A stretch of DNA of 64,000 nt from Planctomycetaceae bacterium. Its GTDB lineage: Bacteria; Planctomycetota; Planctomycetia; Pirellulales; Pirellulaceae. Position numbers and translations under genes: made by a program. Under the pieces are notes generated by a model. It ran no database searches and had not been told where the DNA came from. It saw nothing but the letters and a program-made list of their open reading frames with translations. The stretch covers positions 1 through 64,000 of the forward strand of contig JACKHN010000012.1 in the NCBI GenBank assembly GCA_020638975.1. The letters run 5' to 3'. Shown piece after piece: positions 43,081-50,420 of the stretch. How positions within the stretch are numbered: the stretch's first letter is position 1; each line of letters starts with the position of its first letter.

Positions 43081-43121
43081 ACGGCTCGCAAACTGCTCAC
43101 TAGTAAGCAGTTGCGAGCCGT
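43081..43121 (+). terminator. Hairpin after tRNA-Ser
   Basis: ACGGCTCGCAA and CTGCT pair with AGCAG and TTGCGAGCCGT around the loop CACTAGTA, a stem of 16 pairs with one bulge. No T-run follows, but the position directly after the tRNA suggests a transcription end or processing structure. The 233 bases from 43122 to 43354 contain a TCTGACGTCAGA palindrome at about 43206 and no gene. Confidence 0.6.
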
Positions 43122-43354
43122 CGCCATTTGGCGGGTCACCCCTTCCCTCTGCTCTTACCCGGTCGGCGACCTCACGTTTTCGTTGCATCTCGCTTGATCT
43201 CACTTCTGACGTCAGATTGAGGCAGCGGGGGCCACACAGATGTATAATTGGGCGGCCCAGGCCAACGCTATGGGCGCTGACATTGAAGGATTTCATAATT
43301 TCAACTTTAGACCGAGGCGTTTTCGGCTTCCAAACCTGATGCGTTTCTGCCGCT

Positions 43355-44815
43355 TCAACGCTGAGAGAGCTCCAAGATCGCACCGGCAATTCGTTCGGGA
43401 TCAGCGGGTTTTGTGATCCAGAGGTTGACGTTTCGACGGGCCTTCTGCATGTCGGCGGAGGTCGCGTCTGTGCCGCTGACGGCGATGAGAGTCAAATCCT
43501 TCAGGCGATCACTCGTGCGAATCGAAGTGATTGTCTTGGGGCCGTCGAGACGCGGCATGTTCATGTCGAGTAGCACGACGTCGGGAAGTGGGCCATCGTT
43601 GAGCTGGCGCAGCGCGTCGATGCCGTCTTTGGCACGAGTAACCTCGTAGCCTCGTTCGGTCAGGAAATCGGACAGCAAATGCGCCTCCATGTCGTCGTCT
43701 TCGACCAGCAATACTCGCTGTGCATCGCCGTCGGAATTGGAGACACAACGACCGACGTTGCACTCATGCGAATCGTGTAGCTCGTCACTCAGATTAGCCA
43801 ACATCGCTTCGGCCGCCGCTCGCGCAGCGGTAGATTTGCCATCATCCAGCATTCGGCAGATCGCCCGAAATGCGAGCGACGCAGCATAGAGGCGATTTCG
43901 CAATTCATGGACTTGCTCTCGTGTCTGCATCGCGACGGCACCTTGTTGACTTCCGCTCTCGTCAGTTTTGTCGATTTTCATGCTCTCCGTCTTCGCTGTT
44001 CGTAAGGGTTGATCTTCGCCACTCGACTTGTGGGCGAGAATGATCTCGACGGGCATCCAAGAATGCTCAAGGTGATCGGCACCAATGATGAAGCCAGCCT
44101 CCTCAACCGACCGTTCAAGATGAATCGGTCGGCAGTCCATGAAGTTCGGGAAGTGGCGATGCGTCCATTCAAAGGCTTTGGCCACCAGTGGCGGCCTGCC
44201 TTCTTTCGACAAAGCCGCGACGACGAGTCTACCATCGGGCCGTAGGACGCGTTTGCACTCGGCCAGCACTTGCGGGATCTCTGCCGAGTCGAACAGTTCC
44301 AAAGTGAAACATAGAATCACCGCGTCCATCATGTCATCGTCAAATGGCAACGATACCGCGTCGCCACGGACAAGCTCAACTCGCGAACTCAGCTTCTTGG
44401 CTTCTACGACCAGTTCGGTCAAGCGGAGCATTTCCTGCGAGATGTCGATCCCGTAGACGCGGCCTTCTTCGCCGACGCTTTCCGCGACACGCGACAACAG
44501 ATGTCCCGTACCGCAGCCAATCTCCAAGATCCGTTCGCCTGGTGCCGGTGACAGCATGTCGAACGCAGTCTCGCGGATCGGTTGCTCACTCCGCTCCGCC
44601 AACAAGTCATAACACGGTGCGATCTTGTCATAAAACTTGCGCCGCTCGTCCTTCGTTTTGAGAAGCTGCGACCCTTCCGAATCCTTTGCTGGCTCGCCCT
44701 GCAGGTGACGATGCGACTTGTGATCGTTGGTCTGACAGTGCGCTCGCTTGGCGTGGGATGAGTATAAAGCGTCCTTTGCCGGCGCAACGGAATCTGCGAT
44801 GTCTTCGTAGAGCAT
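43355..44815 (-). CDS. Methyltransferase - H-box-like helix - response-regulator receiver fusion
   Basis: Residues about 60-270 are a UbiE/type 11 SAM methyltransferase: EERRKFYDKIAPCYDLLAER-like N-terminus, motif I ILEIGCGTGHLLSRV, then DAVILCFTLELFD and CKRVLRPDGRLVVAALS. Residues about 295-345 form a helical hairpin with HELRNRL (His303), which resembles the phospho-acceptor H-box HELRNP of histidine kinases but without an ATPase domain. Residues about 365-486 are a receiver domain (VLLVEDDDMEAH, phospho-acceptor Asp417 in LLDMNMPRLDG, Lys in ITKPAD). The combination is unusual and suggests a methyltransferase under phosphorelay control. A sigma-54-type promoter lies at 44879-44893. Confidence 0.85.
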   Translation of the reverse strand: MLYEDIADSVAPAKDALYSSHAKRAHCQTNDHKSHRHLQGEPAKDSEGSQLLKTKDERRKFYDKIAPCYDLLAERSEQPIRETAFDMLSPAPGERILEIGCGTGHLLSRVAESVGEEGRVYGIDISQEMLRLTELVVEAKKLSSRVELVRGDAVSLPFDDDMMDAVILCFTLELFDSAEIPQVLAECKRVLRPDGRLVVAALSKEGRPPLVAKAFEWTHRHFPNFMDCRPIHLERSVEEAGFIIGADHLEHSWMPVEIILAHKSSGEDQPLRTAKTESMKIDKTDESGSQQGAVAMQTREQVHELRNRLYAASLAFRAICRMLDDGKSTAARAAAEAMLANLSDELHDSHECNVGRCVSNSDGDAQRVLLVEDDDMEAHLLSDFLTERGYEVTRAKDGIDALRQLNDGPLPDVVLLDMNMPRLDGPKTITSIRTSDRLKDLTLIAVSGTDATSADMQKARRNVNLWITKPADPERIAGAILELSQR

Positions 44816-44878
44816 AGGCTACACTTCCGAATTCAATGGAGTGCCAAGAATGTATGTAGAGAATCCACCAAGGGCGTT

Positions 44879-44893
44879 GCAAAGCGCAGGCCA
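44879..44893 (-). promoter_or_regulatory. Sigma-54 promoter (-24/-12), drives the methyltransferase-receiver gene
   Basis: The minus strand reads TGGCCTGCGCTTTGC. GG and GC are ten bases apart as required and TTGC is exact, with two deviations in the GGCACG part. The predicted start of transcription is about 50 bases ahead of the ATG at 44815. Confidence 0.5.
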
Positions 44894-45008
44894 ATGCTGC
44901 CGGAGGCTTCACCTGGGACGGGAAGATCAGTAAAGTCCCCGACAGCCGCTAGTTGCTTTTTCTCGACGCGTGACGGCGTGACCAAAGGTATGCCATCTTG
45001 TCCGCTAG

Positions 45009-45038
45009 CCGACAATCTGTCGCGTGATGCAATGTCGG
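45009..45038. promoter_or_regulatory. Candidate activator-binding site (TGTCGC half-sites)
   Basis: CCGACAATCTGTCGCG followed by ATGTCGG contains three TGTCGC/G half-sites. The 14-mer GACAATCTGTCGCG is repeated exactly at 54552-54565, upstream of another sigma-54 promoter. Here it lies about 115 bases upstream of the promoter at 44879-44893, a usual enhancer distance. Confidence 0.45.
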
Positions 45039-45051
45039 TTCTGCCAACTTG

Positions 45052-45249
45052 TCACGCCGCGTCGCCGGCCATATCGACGGCTGCGCCTACCAATTGGTCG
45101 CGCAGTACTACTTCGTGCCGGTGGATCGGAACTTCGGGTGGAGCCTCAAAGCCGAGGCGAACTCGCCCACCTTTCGTTTCTAATACGACAACTTCGACGC
45201 CGTTTCCAATACAAACACGTTCGCCAGCTTTACGGCTAAGTACGAGCAT
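45052..45249 (-). CDS. csrA: Carbon storage regulator CsrA
   Basis: The 65-residue product starts MLVLSRKAGERVCIGNGVEV and continues GGRVRLGFEAPPEVPIHRHEV, the CsrA/RsmA fold with the RNA-binding first strand (LxLxRKxGE) and the GLGxxAP-x-x-PVHR region. CsrA binds GGA motifs in mRNA leaders and alters translation, controlling carbon flow and motility. The ATG at 45249 is preceded by GGAGGTAGGAAG, strong enough to be self-regulated. It follows a small hypothetical gene by 64 bases. Confidence 0.95.
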   Translation of the reverse strand: MLVLSRKAGERVCIGNGVEVVVLETKGGRVRLGFEAPPEVPIHRHEVVLRDQLVGAAVDMAGDAA

Positions 45250-45313
45250 CTTCCTACCTCCATGAGCAAAAAGTAACTCCATTTTCACTGCCGCCCAGCG
45301 CCGGCCAAGGCCG

Positions 45314-45559
45314 CTACGTCGGATCGACAGCAATCAACTGATCGTATTTCTCGAAGTACCGAGATCCGTACCGTTCGCCTAGCACTTCCCATGCCTCTTG
45401 ACGACGATGCGAGTCCGGAAACGCATATCCCGCGCGTGTCTGAACACCGCCGAGGTACTGCAGCAAACGCTGTAGTTCGCCTTGGTCGACGCGACTGCTT
45501 CGTCTTGGTAGCAGCCGGATGAGGAAGTTGGTTGTTTCACATCTTGCGAAACTTGGCAT
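45314..45559 (-). CDS. Small hypothetical protein upstream of csrA
   Basis: The ATG at 45559 has AAAGGA seven bases upstream and gives 81 residues, basic at the N-terminus and with GYAFPDSHRRQEAWEVLGERYG in the middle. I recognise no family. It is transcribed in the same direction as csrA and 64 bases ahead of it. Confidence 0.55.
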   Translation of the reverse strand: MPSFARCETTNFLIRLLPRRSSRVDQGELQRLLQYLGGVQTRAGYAFPDSHRRQEAWEVLGERYGSRYFEKYDQLIAVDPT

Positions 45560-45627
45560 CACAGTTCCTTTCTAGTAGCTCGGCAACGCCGAGAAATCAC
45601 GTTACGGAGCCCAATATGTCCGATCGC

Positions 45628-45660
45628 TGCGCGAGTTACTGCGCGGGTTACTACGCGACC
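45628..45660 (+). repeat. Tandem 12-bp direct repeats upstream of a sigma-54-type promoter
   Basis: TGCGCGAGTTAC is followed directly by TGCGCGGGTTAC and then a partial TACGCGACC. The block ends 23 bases before a sigma-54-type promoter at 45683. Tandem sites on the same helix face suggest cooperative binding of a regulator. Confidence 0.5.
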
Positions 45661-45682
45661 TGGCATGGTTGAATCCCCCATA

Positions 45683-45697
45683 CGGCACGCATTTTGC
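45683..45697 (+). promoter_or_regulatory. Sigma-54 promoter for the NarL-type regulator
   Basis: CGGCACGCATTTTGC has GGCACG and TTGC with ten bases between GG and GC, a near-perfect match. The start of transcription would fall about seven bases before the ATG at 45716, an unusually short leader. Confidence 0.55.
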
Positions 45698-45715
45698 AAT
45701 CTCGGATGGTCCAGT

Positions 45716-46393
45716 ATGAGTAACTCACGCACAAAGCCATTTTACCGATCACGCGTCTTGATCGTGGATGACCACCCGATCGTTCGGCAAGGTTACGCCT
45801 TCATCATCGGTACGGAAGACGATCTGCAAGTCTGCGGCTCGGCCAGTTGCGAGGCGGAAGCGATCGAGCAAGTTCGCAGCACGAGTCCGGATCTGGTTAT
45901 CGTCGATATCATGCTCGAGAACGGCAGCGGTATCGAACTCGTAAAACGGCTGGCCCGTGACTACACCGAGGCGCGAACGCTTGTGATTTCCGCCCATGAC
46001 GAGTTGATCTACGCCGAGCGTGCGCTCGATGCGGGAGCTTCAGGCTACCTGAATAAGAACGAAGCAACCGATTGTTTGATCGATGCCATGCGGCAAGTGC
46101 TTCGGGACGAAGTCTATCTGAGCGATCGCATGACGAAACGCATCCTCCATCAGAAAATGCGAGGCAACCATCACGTTCAGCAATCCCCACTAGCCGTCCT
46201 CTCGGATCGTGAACTCCACGTCTTCCGGCTGATCGGCCAGGGCATGGCCACGCGTCACATCGCCCAAGAGTTGTCGCTCAGCCCCCGAACCATTGAACGT
46301 TATCGCGAGAACATCAAACAAAAGCTCAACCTCCGCAGCGCGACGCAGCTCGTTCAGACGGCGACGAAGTGGGTTCTGGACGAGGGCAGGTAA
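45716..46393 (+). CDS. NarL/FixJ-type response regulator
   Basis: The N-terminal receiver domain has VLIVDDHPIVRQGY, the phospho-acceptor Asp in DLVIVDIMLENGSG, and LVISAHDE with the switch Ser. The C-terminal LuxR-type helix-turn-helix is LSDRELHVFRLIGQGMATRH, then IAQELSLSPRTIERYREN. It should bind DNA when phosphorylated. No cognate kinase is adjacent, but the large hybrid kinase at 58.7-61.7 kb is a candidate. The ATG at 45716 (MSNSRTKPF) fits the domain boundary; an earlier ATG at 45665 lies upstream of the putative promoter. Confidence 0.93.
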   Translation: MSNSRTKPFYRSRVLIVDDHPIVRQGYAFIIGTEDDLQVCGSASCEAEAIEQVRSTSPDLVIVDIMLENGSGIELVKRLARDYTEARTLVISAHDELIYAERALDAGASGYLNKNEATDCLIDAMRQVLRDEVYLSDRMTKRILHQKMRGNHHVQQSPLAVLSDRELHVFRLIGQGMATRHIAQELSLSPRTIERYRENIKQKLNLRSATQLVQTATKWVLDEGR

Positions 46394-46432
46394 GCACCGT
46401 TCGCCAGCGTGCAGCAGGCGTCCGTGATCGAT

Positions 46433-46741
46433 TCACCGAATCATCACGAACAGCAGCAGACCACATAAAGCAGCGATCCCAATCAGCGCACTAACCATGA
46501 CGCTGACCTTCGGTGCCCGATGAGCCTGGTCTTCCGGAACGCAAATGCGGAACAACTCGTCGATCACCCGCTGATACTCGCAACTCTGATCGAGTGGCTT
46601 AAGTCGGTCGAAGGTGGCTTTACTCATGAAGCCATCGAAGCAGAGTCGCTGGCGTGTGTCGTCGTACCAGAAGCGGCTGCGAAGATCTTCCGGCGGTTGG
46701 AAGTTGGCAAGTGGTTGACTTAGGCGAACGGAGTGAATCAT
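46433..46741 (-). CDS. Hypothetical protein with C-terminal membrane helix
   Basis: The 102-residue product from ATG 46741 has a soluble N-terminal part (DLRSRFWYDDTRQRLCFDGFM) and a single C-terminal helix (VSALIGIAALCGLLLFVMI) ending two residues from the C-terminus, a tail-anchor topology. I know no family. It is convergent with the response-regulator gene. Confidence 0.55.
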   Translation of the reverse strand: MIHSVRLSQPLANFQPPEDLRSRFWYDDTRQRLCFDGFMSKATFDRLKPLDQSCEYQRVIDELFRICVPEDQAHRAPKVSVMVSALIGIAALCGLLLFVMIR

Positions 46742-47047
46742 CGTTGCTACGGCGATCACGAAGGGGAAAGAGGCGGAGTGGCTGCCGATTCACGGCCAGC
46801 CACTCCGCAGAGCCATGACAATTTGCACTCGGCGACAACAACGTCACGCCGTTATTAGCGGAAGTGTTTCTTCAGTCAGACCGCAGCGCTGCGATCTCGA
46901 CGAAGGCTCGATTGTGTTGCTTGGCAGTGGTCTTGTCGGCAAGTGAGTGCTGAAGATTTCGTATCATCGACCTCCTTTCTCGCGACTTGCGTCAAGAGTG
47001 AGCGAAAACGTCGGGCAACGACTTCCTGAAAAGTCCTGGGTCTCCGG
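46742..47047. other. Intergenic region with a 12-bp perfect hairpin
   Basis: GCGGAGTGGCTG at 46773-46784 is answered by its exact complement at 46797-46808. The rest of these 306 bases holds only short overlapping frames. No gene is supported. Confidence 0.5.
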
Positions 47048-47899
47048 CTATCGGTCATATTCAAGATTCAGTCGCACGCCTGCTTTCTCTAACTCCGCGA
47101 GATGCGTGCCGGCGTCATCGCCGAGCGGATTGCCGGCCAGATAGAGCCGCCAGAACGCTGCGAAACGTCGCTCCCCTTCGGCGTCTTGCTTGGCCAAGTC
47201 GACCAACGGTGTGATGTCGGAGATCTTGTTGCCATGCAGGTAAGTGGAGTACATGCCACTGCCGCCCGGCAACTTCGATACGTCTTCAATCTGATTGTGT
47301 GCGAGGCCAAGGCTGTCGAGACGCGGGAGTTCGGCGACTGGGGAGATGTCTTGAATCTGGTTATGATCCAAGTCGAGCGTCCACAACTTCTTCAGCTTCG
47401 CGACCGGCGCGATCGACGAGATCCGATTGTGTGAAGCGTAGAGGCACGTTAACGCTTGAAGCGGTTCCAGCCCGTCGAGCTTGTCGATTTGATTGTGCTC
47501 GACGTTCAAGTACTGCAGCTTCTCGATCTTTCCCAGCGGCGTGACATCAGCGATCTGATTGTTTGACAGATCGAGCGATTGCAAGTTGCGACACGCGGCG
47601 AGCGGCGCGACATCTTGGATTGCGTTATTGGCCAGCTTGGCTTCGCCCAAGTTGTAACAGTGTTCCAGCCCGGTCAGATCTTTGATCCCGCGGCCCTTCG
47701 CGTCCAGGAAGTAAATATCGCGAAGGTCTTCTTTCGTAATCTCATCGCCCGGCTTCTGCCGCTTCTTCTTCAGCTCCAGGACAACGGCTCGAAGATGTTC
47801 GTCGGGGACGAGCGCTTCGCTAGTGTTCTCTTCTGCGATGGCCCACATCGGAGCCTGAAGAGCAAGCAATGCGAAAAGTAACAAGAGGCGATGTTTCAT
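47048..47899 (-). CDS. Secreted leucine-rich-repeat protein (internalin-like)
   Basis: A signal peptide (HRLLLLFALLALQAPMWAIA) precedes about nine LRRs of the 22-residue internalin type, such as LQSLDLSNNQIADVTPLGKI and LWTLDLDHNQIQDISPVAEL. The ATG at 47899 is chosen over an upstream start. It is an extracellular or membrane-associated scaffold that would bind a protein partner. No anchor or enzymatic domain is visible. Confidence 0.88.
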   Translation of the reverse strand: MKHRLLLLFALLALQAPMWAIAEENTSEALVPDEHLRAVVLELKKKRQKPGDEITKEDLRDIYFLDAKGRGIKDLTGLEHCYNLGEAKLANNAIQDVAPLAACRNLQSLDLSNNQIADVTPLGKIEKLQYLNVEHNQIDKLDGLEPLQALTCLYASHNRISSIAPVAKLKKLWTLDLDHNQIQDISPVAELPRLDSLGLAHNQIEDVSKLPGGSGMYSTYLHGNKISDITPLVDLAKQDAEGERRFAAFWRLYLAGNPLGDDAGTHLAELEKAGVRLNLEYDR

Positions 47900-48087
47900 G
47901 ACTTGTGTCCTCCAATCGAACTTGCCGTCACCGGGCATTTGGTCGTTCAGAGATCGCGACTTTTAATCTAGAGCACATTTCAAAACCGTCGAAACCCGAA
48001 TCGTGAGCGAGGGACTCCGTGTCCTTCTCGCCCCTCGCTCACGCTTCGGGTTTCCATTCCGACCGAGAATGGGTTTTGAAATGCGTT

Positions 48088-50313
48088 CTACTCAAATGAC
48101 ACCAACTCCACTTCAAAGGTCAGCAGCGAGTTCGGACCGATCTTGTTGCCGGAGCCGCGTTCGCCGTAAGCCAATGCTGGCGGAATGTAGAGCTTCCACT
48201 TCGCACCGGGCTTCATCAACTGCAAGGCTTCGGTCCAGCCTTTGATCACTTGGTCGACGCCAAACTCAACGGCCTCGTCGCCCGACTCATCGAACACCGT
48301 GCCATCAAGCAGCGTCCCCTTGTACTTCACCTTGACGCGGCTGGTGGCTTGCGGCGATTCGCCTTCGCCTTCCTTGATCACTTCGTATTGCAAGCCACTG
48401 TCGGTGGTGATCACGCCGGACTTCTCTTTGTTCTCGGCGAGGAACTTGTCAGCCGCGGCTTGGTTCGTCGCGGCTGCCTTATCCTCTGCGACGCCGTTGC
48501 TGTCGCTTTCGGTTTCCTCGTCCTTCTTCTCTTTCTCTTTGACAAGGTCGGCACGAGCGAACTTCAGCTTGTCGAAGCTGTCGCCGGGGATCACGTAGTA
48601 CCAATCGGCGAAGCGGCGATTCAGCTCTTCGGCCTTCTCCCTTCCGTCTGCAATCTTCTTGTTGCGATCCGCGACTTGGCTCTCATAGTCTTTCAGATCA
48701 TCGTCGTACTTCTGCTTCGCTTCGTCATACTCCTTGCGGACGTCGGCCAGCGGATCTTCCTTCTCGGCTTCGACCGCCTCGTCGCTCGTCTCGTTATCAG
48801 CAGCGTCAGGCTTCGGACCCTGCTCCTTAGCAGCTTCCGCTTCGATCAACTCCGTTGGCTTCTCCGGCTCGGTCGGCTTGATCGGTTCTTCGCCGAGATG
48901 CTTCTCGTTGAAATCGACACGGACAAAGACGTATCGGCCCGGCTTGTTCGTATCTGCTTTCACTTTTTCAGATTCGTCGCTTGACTTGGCCACGTCCGAC
49001 GCCTTCGCCTCGTCGTCTTCCGCGGTACTCACGCTCGCGACTTGCGACTCGGCATCACCGCTATTGGCCTTGTCGCTGGTATCCGTTTCGCTGTCGTCCT
49101 TGGACGAGAAGCCTGTCTCCAGTTCCTCCTGGCTACCTGTAAAGACGCGACCAAAGTGGAGCTGATAGACCAATCCGTCTTCGGTCGCTGTCGTCAACTC
49201 GCCTTCGCGGGCGAGCAGCTTCAGATTCTTCTGGTCGCCGTTCTCGCCCGGCTGCAGCAGGAAACCTCGTGCCAGCAGATCGGCCTGCAAGCGATCGACA
49301 TCCTTCTGGCCAGAGAGAGCTTCGCGATCGAGTTGCAATTCAGGTGTCAAACCTTTTTGCTTCGGCCGCACGCCCGCAATCTTGAGATCACCGATGGCGT
49401 TAACCATGTCACGAACCGCGTCTTTGTTGACATCTTCCGTCTCCTCGTTCAGGCCATCGAGCTTCCAATCATCGCTTGATGTCTTGCGCGAGAGAACCGT
49501 CACTTCACGACTGGTGATCTGGCCCTTCAACTCGTCGAACGAGTAATTGTTCGCAACGACTTCGCGAACGTCCCAGCTATCCACATCGAGCAGATCCGTT
49601 TCAATCCAGTCGGTGAACTTGGTCGAAAGATCGATGTCGAGCTTGGCGATGTAGACTTCATCCTCTTCGGGATGCCGCACATAGTACTCGTCGGCGGAAC
49701 CGTCGACCTTGTTGCCGATAATGTAATCGGCCAACACGTTGTAGCTCTCGCCGCGGAGCATGATCCGCTTGCCGACGCCTTCGACTTCATCGACATTCAA
49801 CGCATCCTGCTTCGGATTGACCACGCCATAACGGGAATGATCCGCTTCCCATCGCGTGACCATCGCGCCGCGTTTGATGCCGATGATCGAAGCGGCGGTC
49901 TTTGCCAGTTGATCCTCGGCGTCGGCGGGATAGTCATGATGCGACGGGATCACCCACCGCCCGTTGTCGAGCCGTTTCACTCGGAAGTCGAGCGGCTTGA
50001 CTTCGTCCTTGTCAAAGGCATACACCTCCAACGAGACTGCACGCGTGGGATCGGCGAAGTCAGGATAGAACTCCTGGCCAACCTTGCCGAACTCCTTGAT
50101 CGGGGCCGGGCGATTGGCGATCGCCAAGGCACCAGTAATCGCCAGCGATACGACGGCCGCCAGGATGAATCCGCCCGTTGTCTTCAACTCCGGGTCGATC
50201 CGCTTCCAAAGAGGCGGCAGTGTTTCGATGACGGGATCCGACTGGGCGAATCGAGAGCCCTGCTTGGGATTGGGATTCTCTTGTTTGTGTTTGGGATCAG
50301 TTGCGGTTGCCAT
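48088..50313 (-). CDS. DUF4340 domain fused to FKBP peptidyl-prolyl isomerase
   Basis: Residues about 45-70 are a membrane anchor (GGFILAAVVSLAITGALAIA). Residues 80-420 are DUF4340 (FRVKRLDNGRWVIPS, DYIIGNKVDGSADEYYVRHP), the partner found with Gld-type ABC systems. A charged, Glu/Lys/Asp-rich linker of about 200 residues follows (including LADVRKEYDEAKQKYDDDLK). The last 110 residues are an FKBP isomerase (VKVKYKGTLLDGTVFDESG, MKPGAKWKLYIPPALAYGER). The linker is coiled-coil-like. It is coded 107 bases after the permease-GldG gene, so it is the third member of that operon. The start has AAGGACGGAA upstream. Confidence 0.88.
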   Translation of the reverse strand: MATATDPKHKQENPNPKQGSRFAQSDPVIETLPPLWKRIDPELKTTGGFILAAVVSLAITGALAIANRPAPIKEFGKVGQEFYPDFADPTRAVSLEVYAFDKDEVKPLDFRVKRLDNGRWVIPSHHDYPADAEDQLAKTAASIIGIKRGAMVTRWEADHSRYGVVNPKQDALNVDEVEGVGKRIMLRGESYNVLADYIIGNKVDGSADEYYVRHPEEDEVYIAKLDIDLSTKFTDWIETDLLDVDSWDVREVVANNYSFDELKGQITSREVTVLSRKTSSDDWKLDGLNEETEDVNKDAVRDMVNAIGDLKIAGVRPKQKGLTPELQLDREALSGQKDVDRLQADLLARGFLLQPGENGDQKNLKLLAREGELTTATEDGLVYQLHFGRVFTGSQEELETGFSSKDDSETDTSDKANSGDAESQVASVSTAEDDEAKASDVAKSSDESEKVKADTNKPGRYVFVRVDFNEKHLGEEPIKPTEPEKPTELIEAEAAKEQGPKPDAADNETSDEAVEAEKEDPLADVRKEYDEAKQKYDDDLKDYESQVADRNKKIADGREKAEELNRRFADWYYVIPGDSFDKLKFARADLVKEKEKKDEETESDSNGVAEDKAAATNQAAADKFLAENKEKSGVITTDSGLQYEVIKEGEGESPQATSRVKVKYKGTLLDGTVFDESGDEAVEFGVDQVIKGWTEALQLMKPGAKWKLYIPPALAYGERGSGNKIGPNSLLTFEVELVSFE

Positions 50314-50420
50314 GATTGATTCCGTCCTTCTTGGTAGCCGAAGTCGCCAAGACTTCGGACGGTTGCTGGTTGTTGGGTTACTTCTCCGAAGTCTCGGTCA
50401 CCTCGGCGACAAAGGGTTTG

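Noticed and set aside
43206..43217. Perfect TCTGACGTCAGA palindrome as an operator
   Set aside because: A single 12-bp palindrome in a gene-free stretch is not enough evidence for a regulator site.
46876..47064. 62-codon minus-strand frame overlapping the end of the LRR gene
   Set aside because: No ribosome-binding site or motif; overlaps the LRR gene stop.
48250..49479. Several plus-strand frames opposite the DUF4340-FKBP gene
   Set aside because: They come from the biased codon composition of the acidic linker; no motifs and no ribosome-binding sites.
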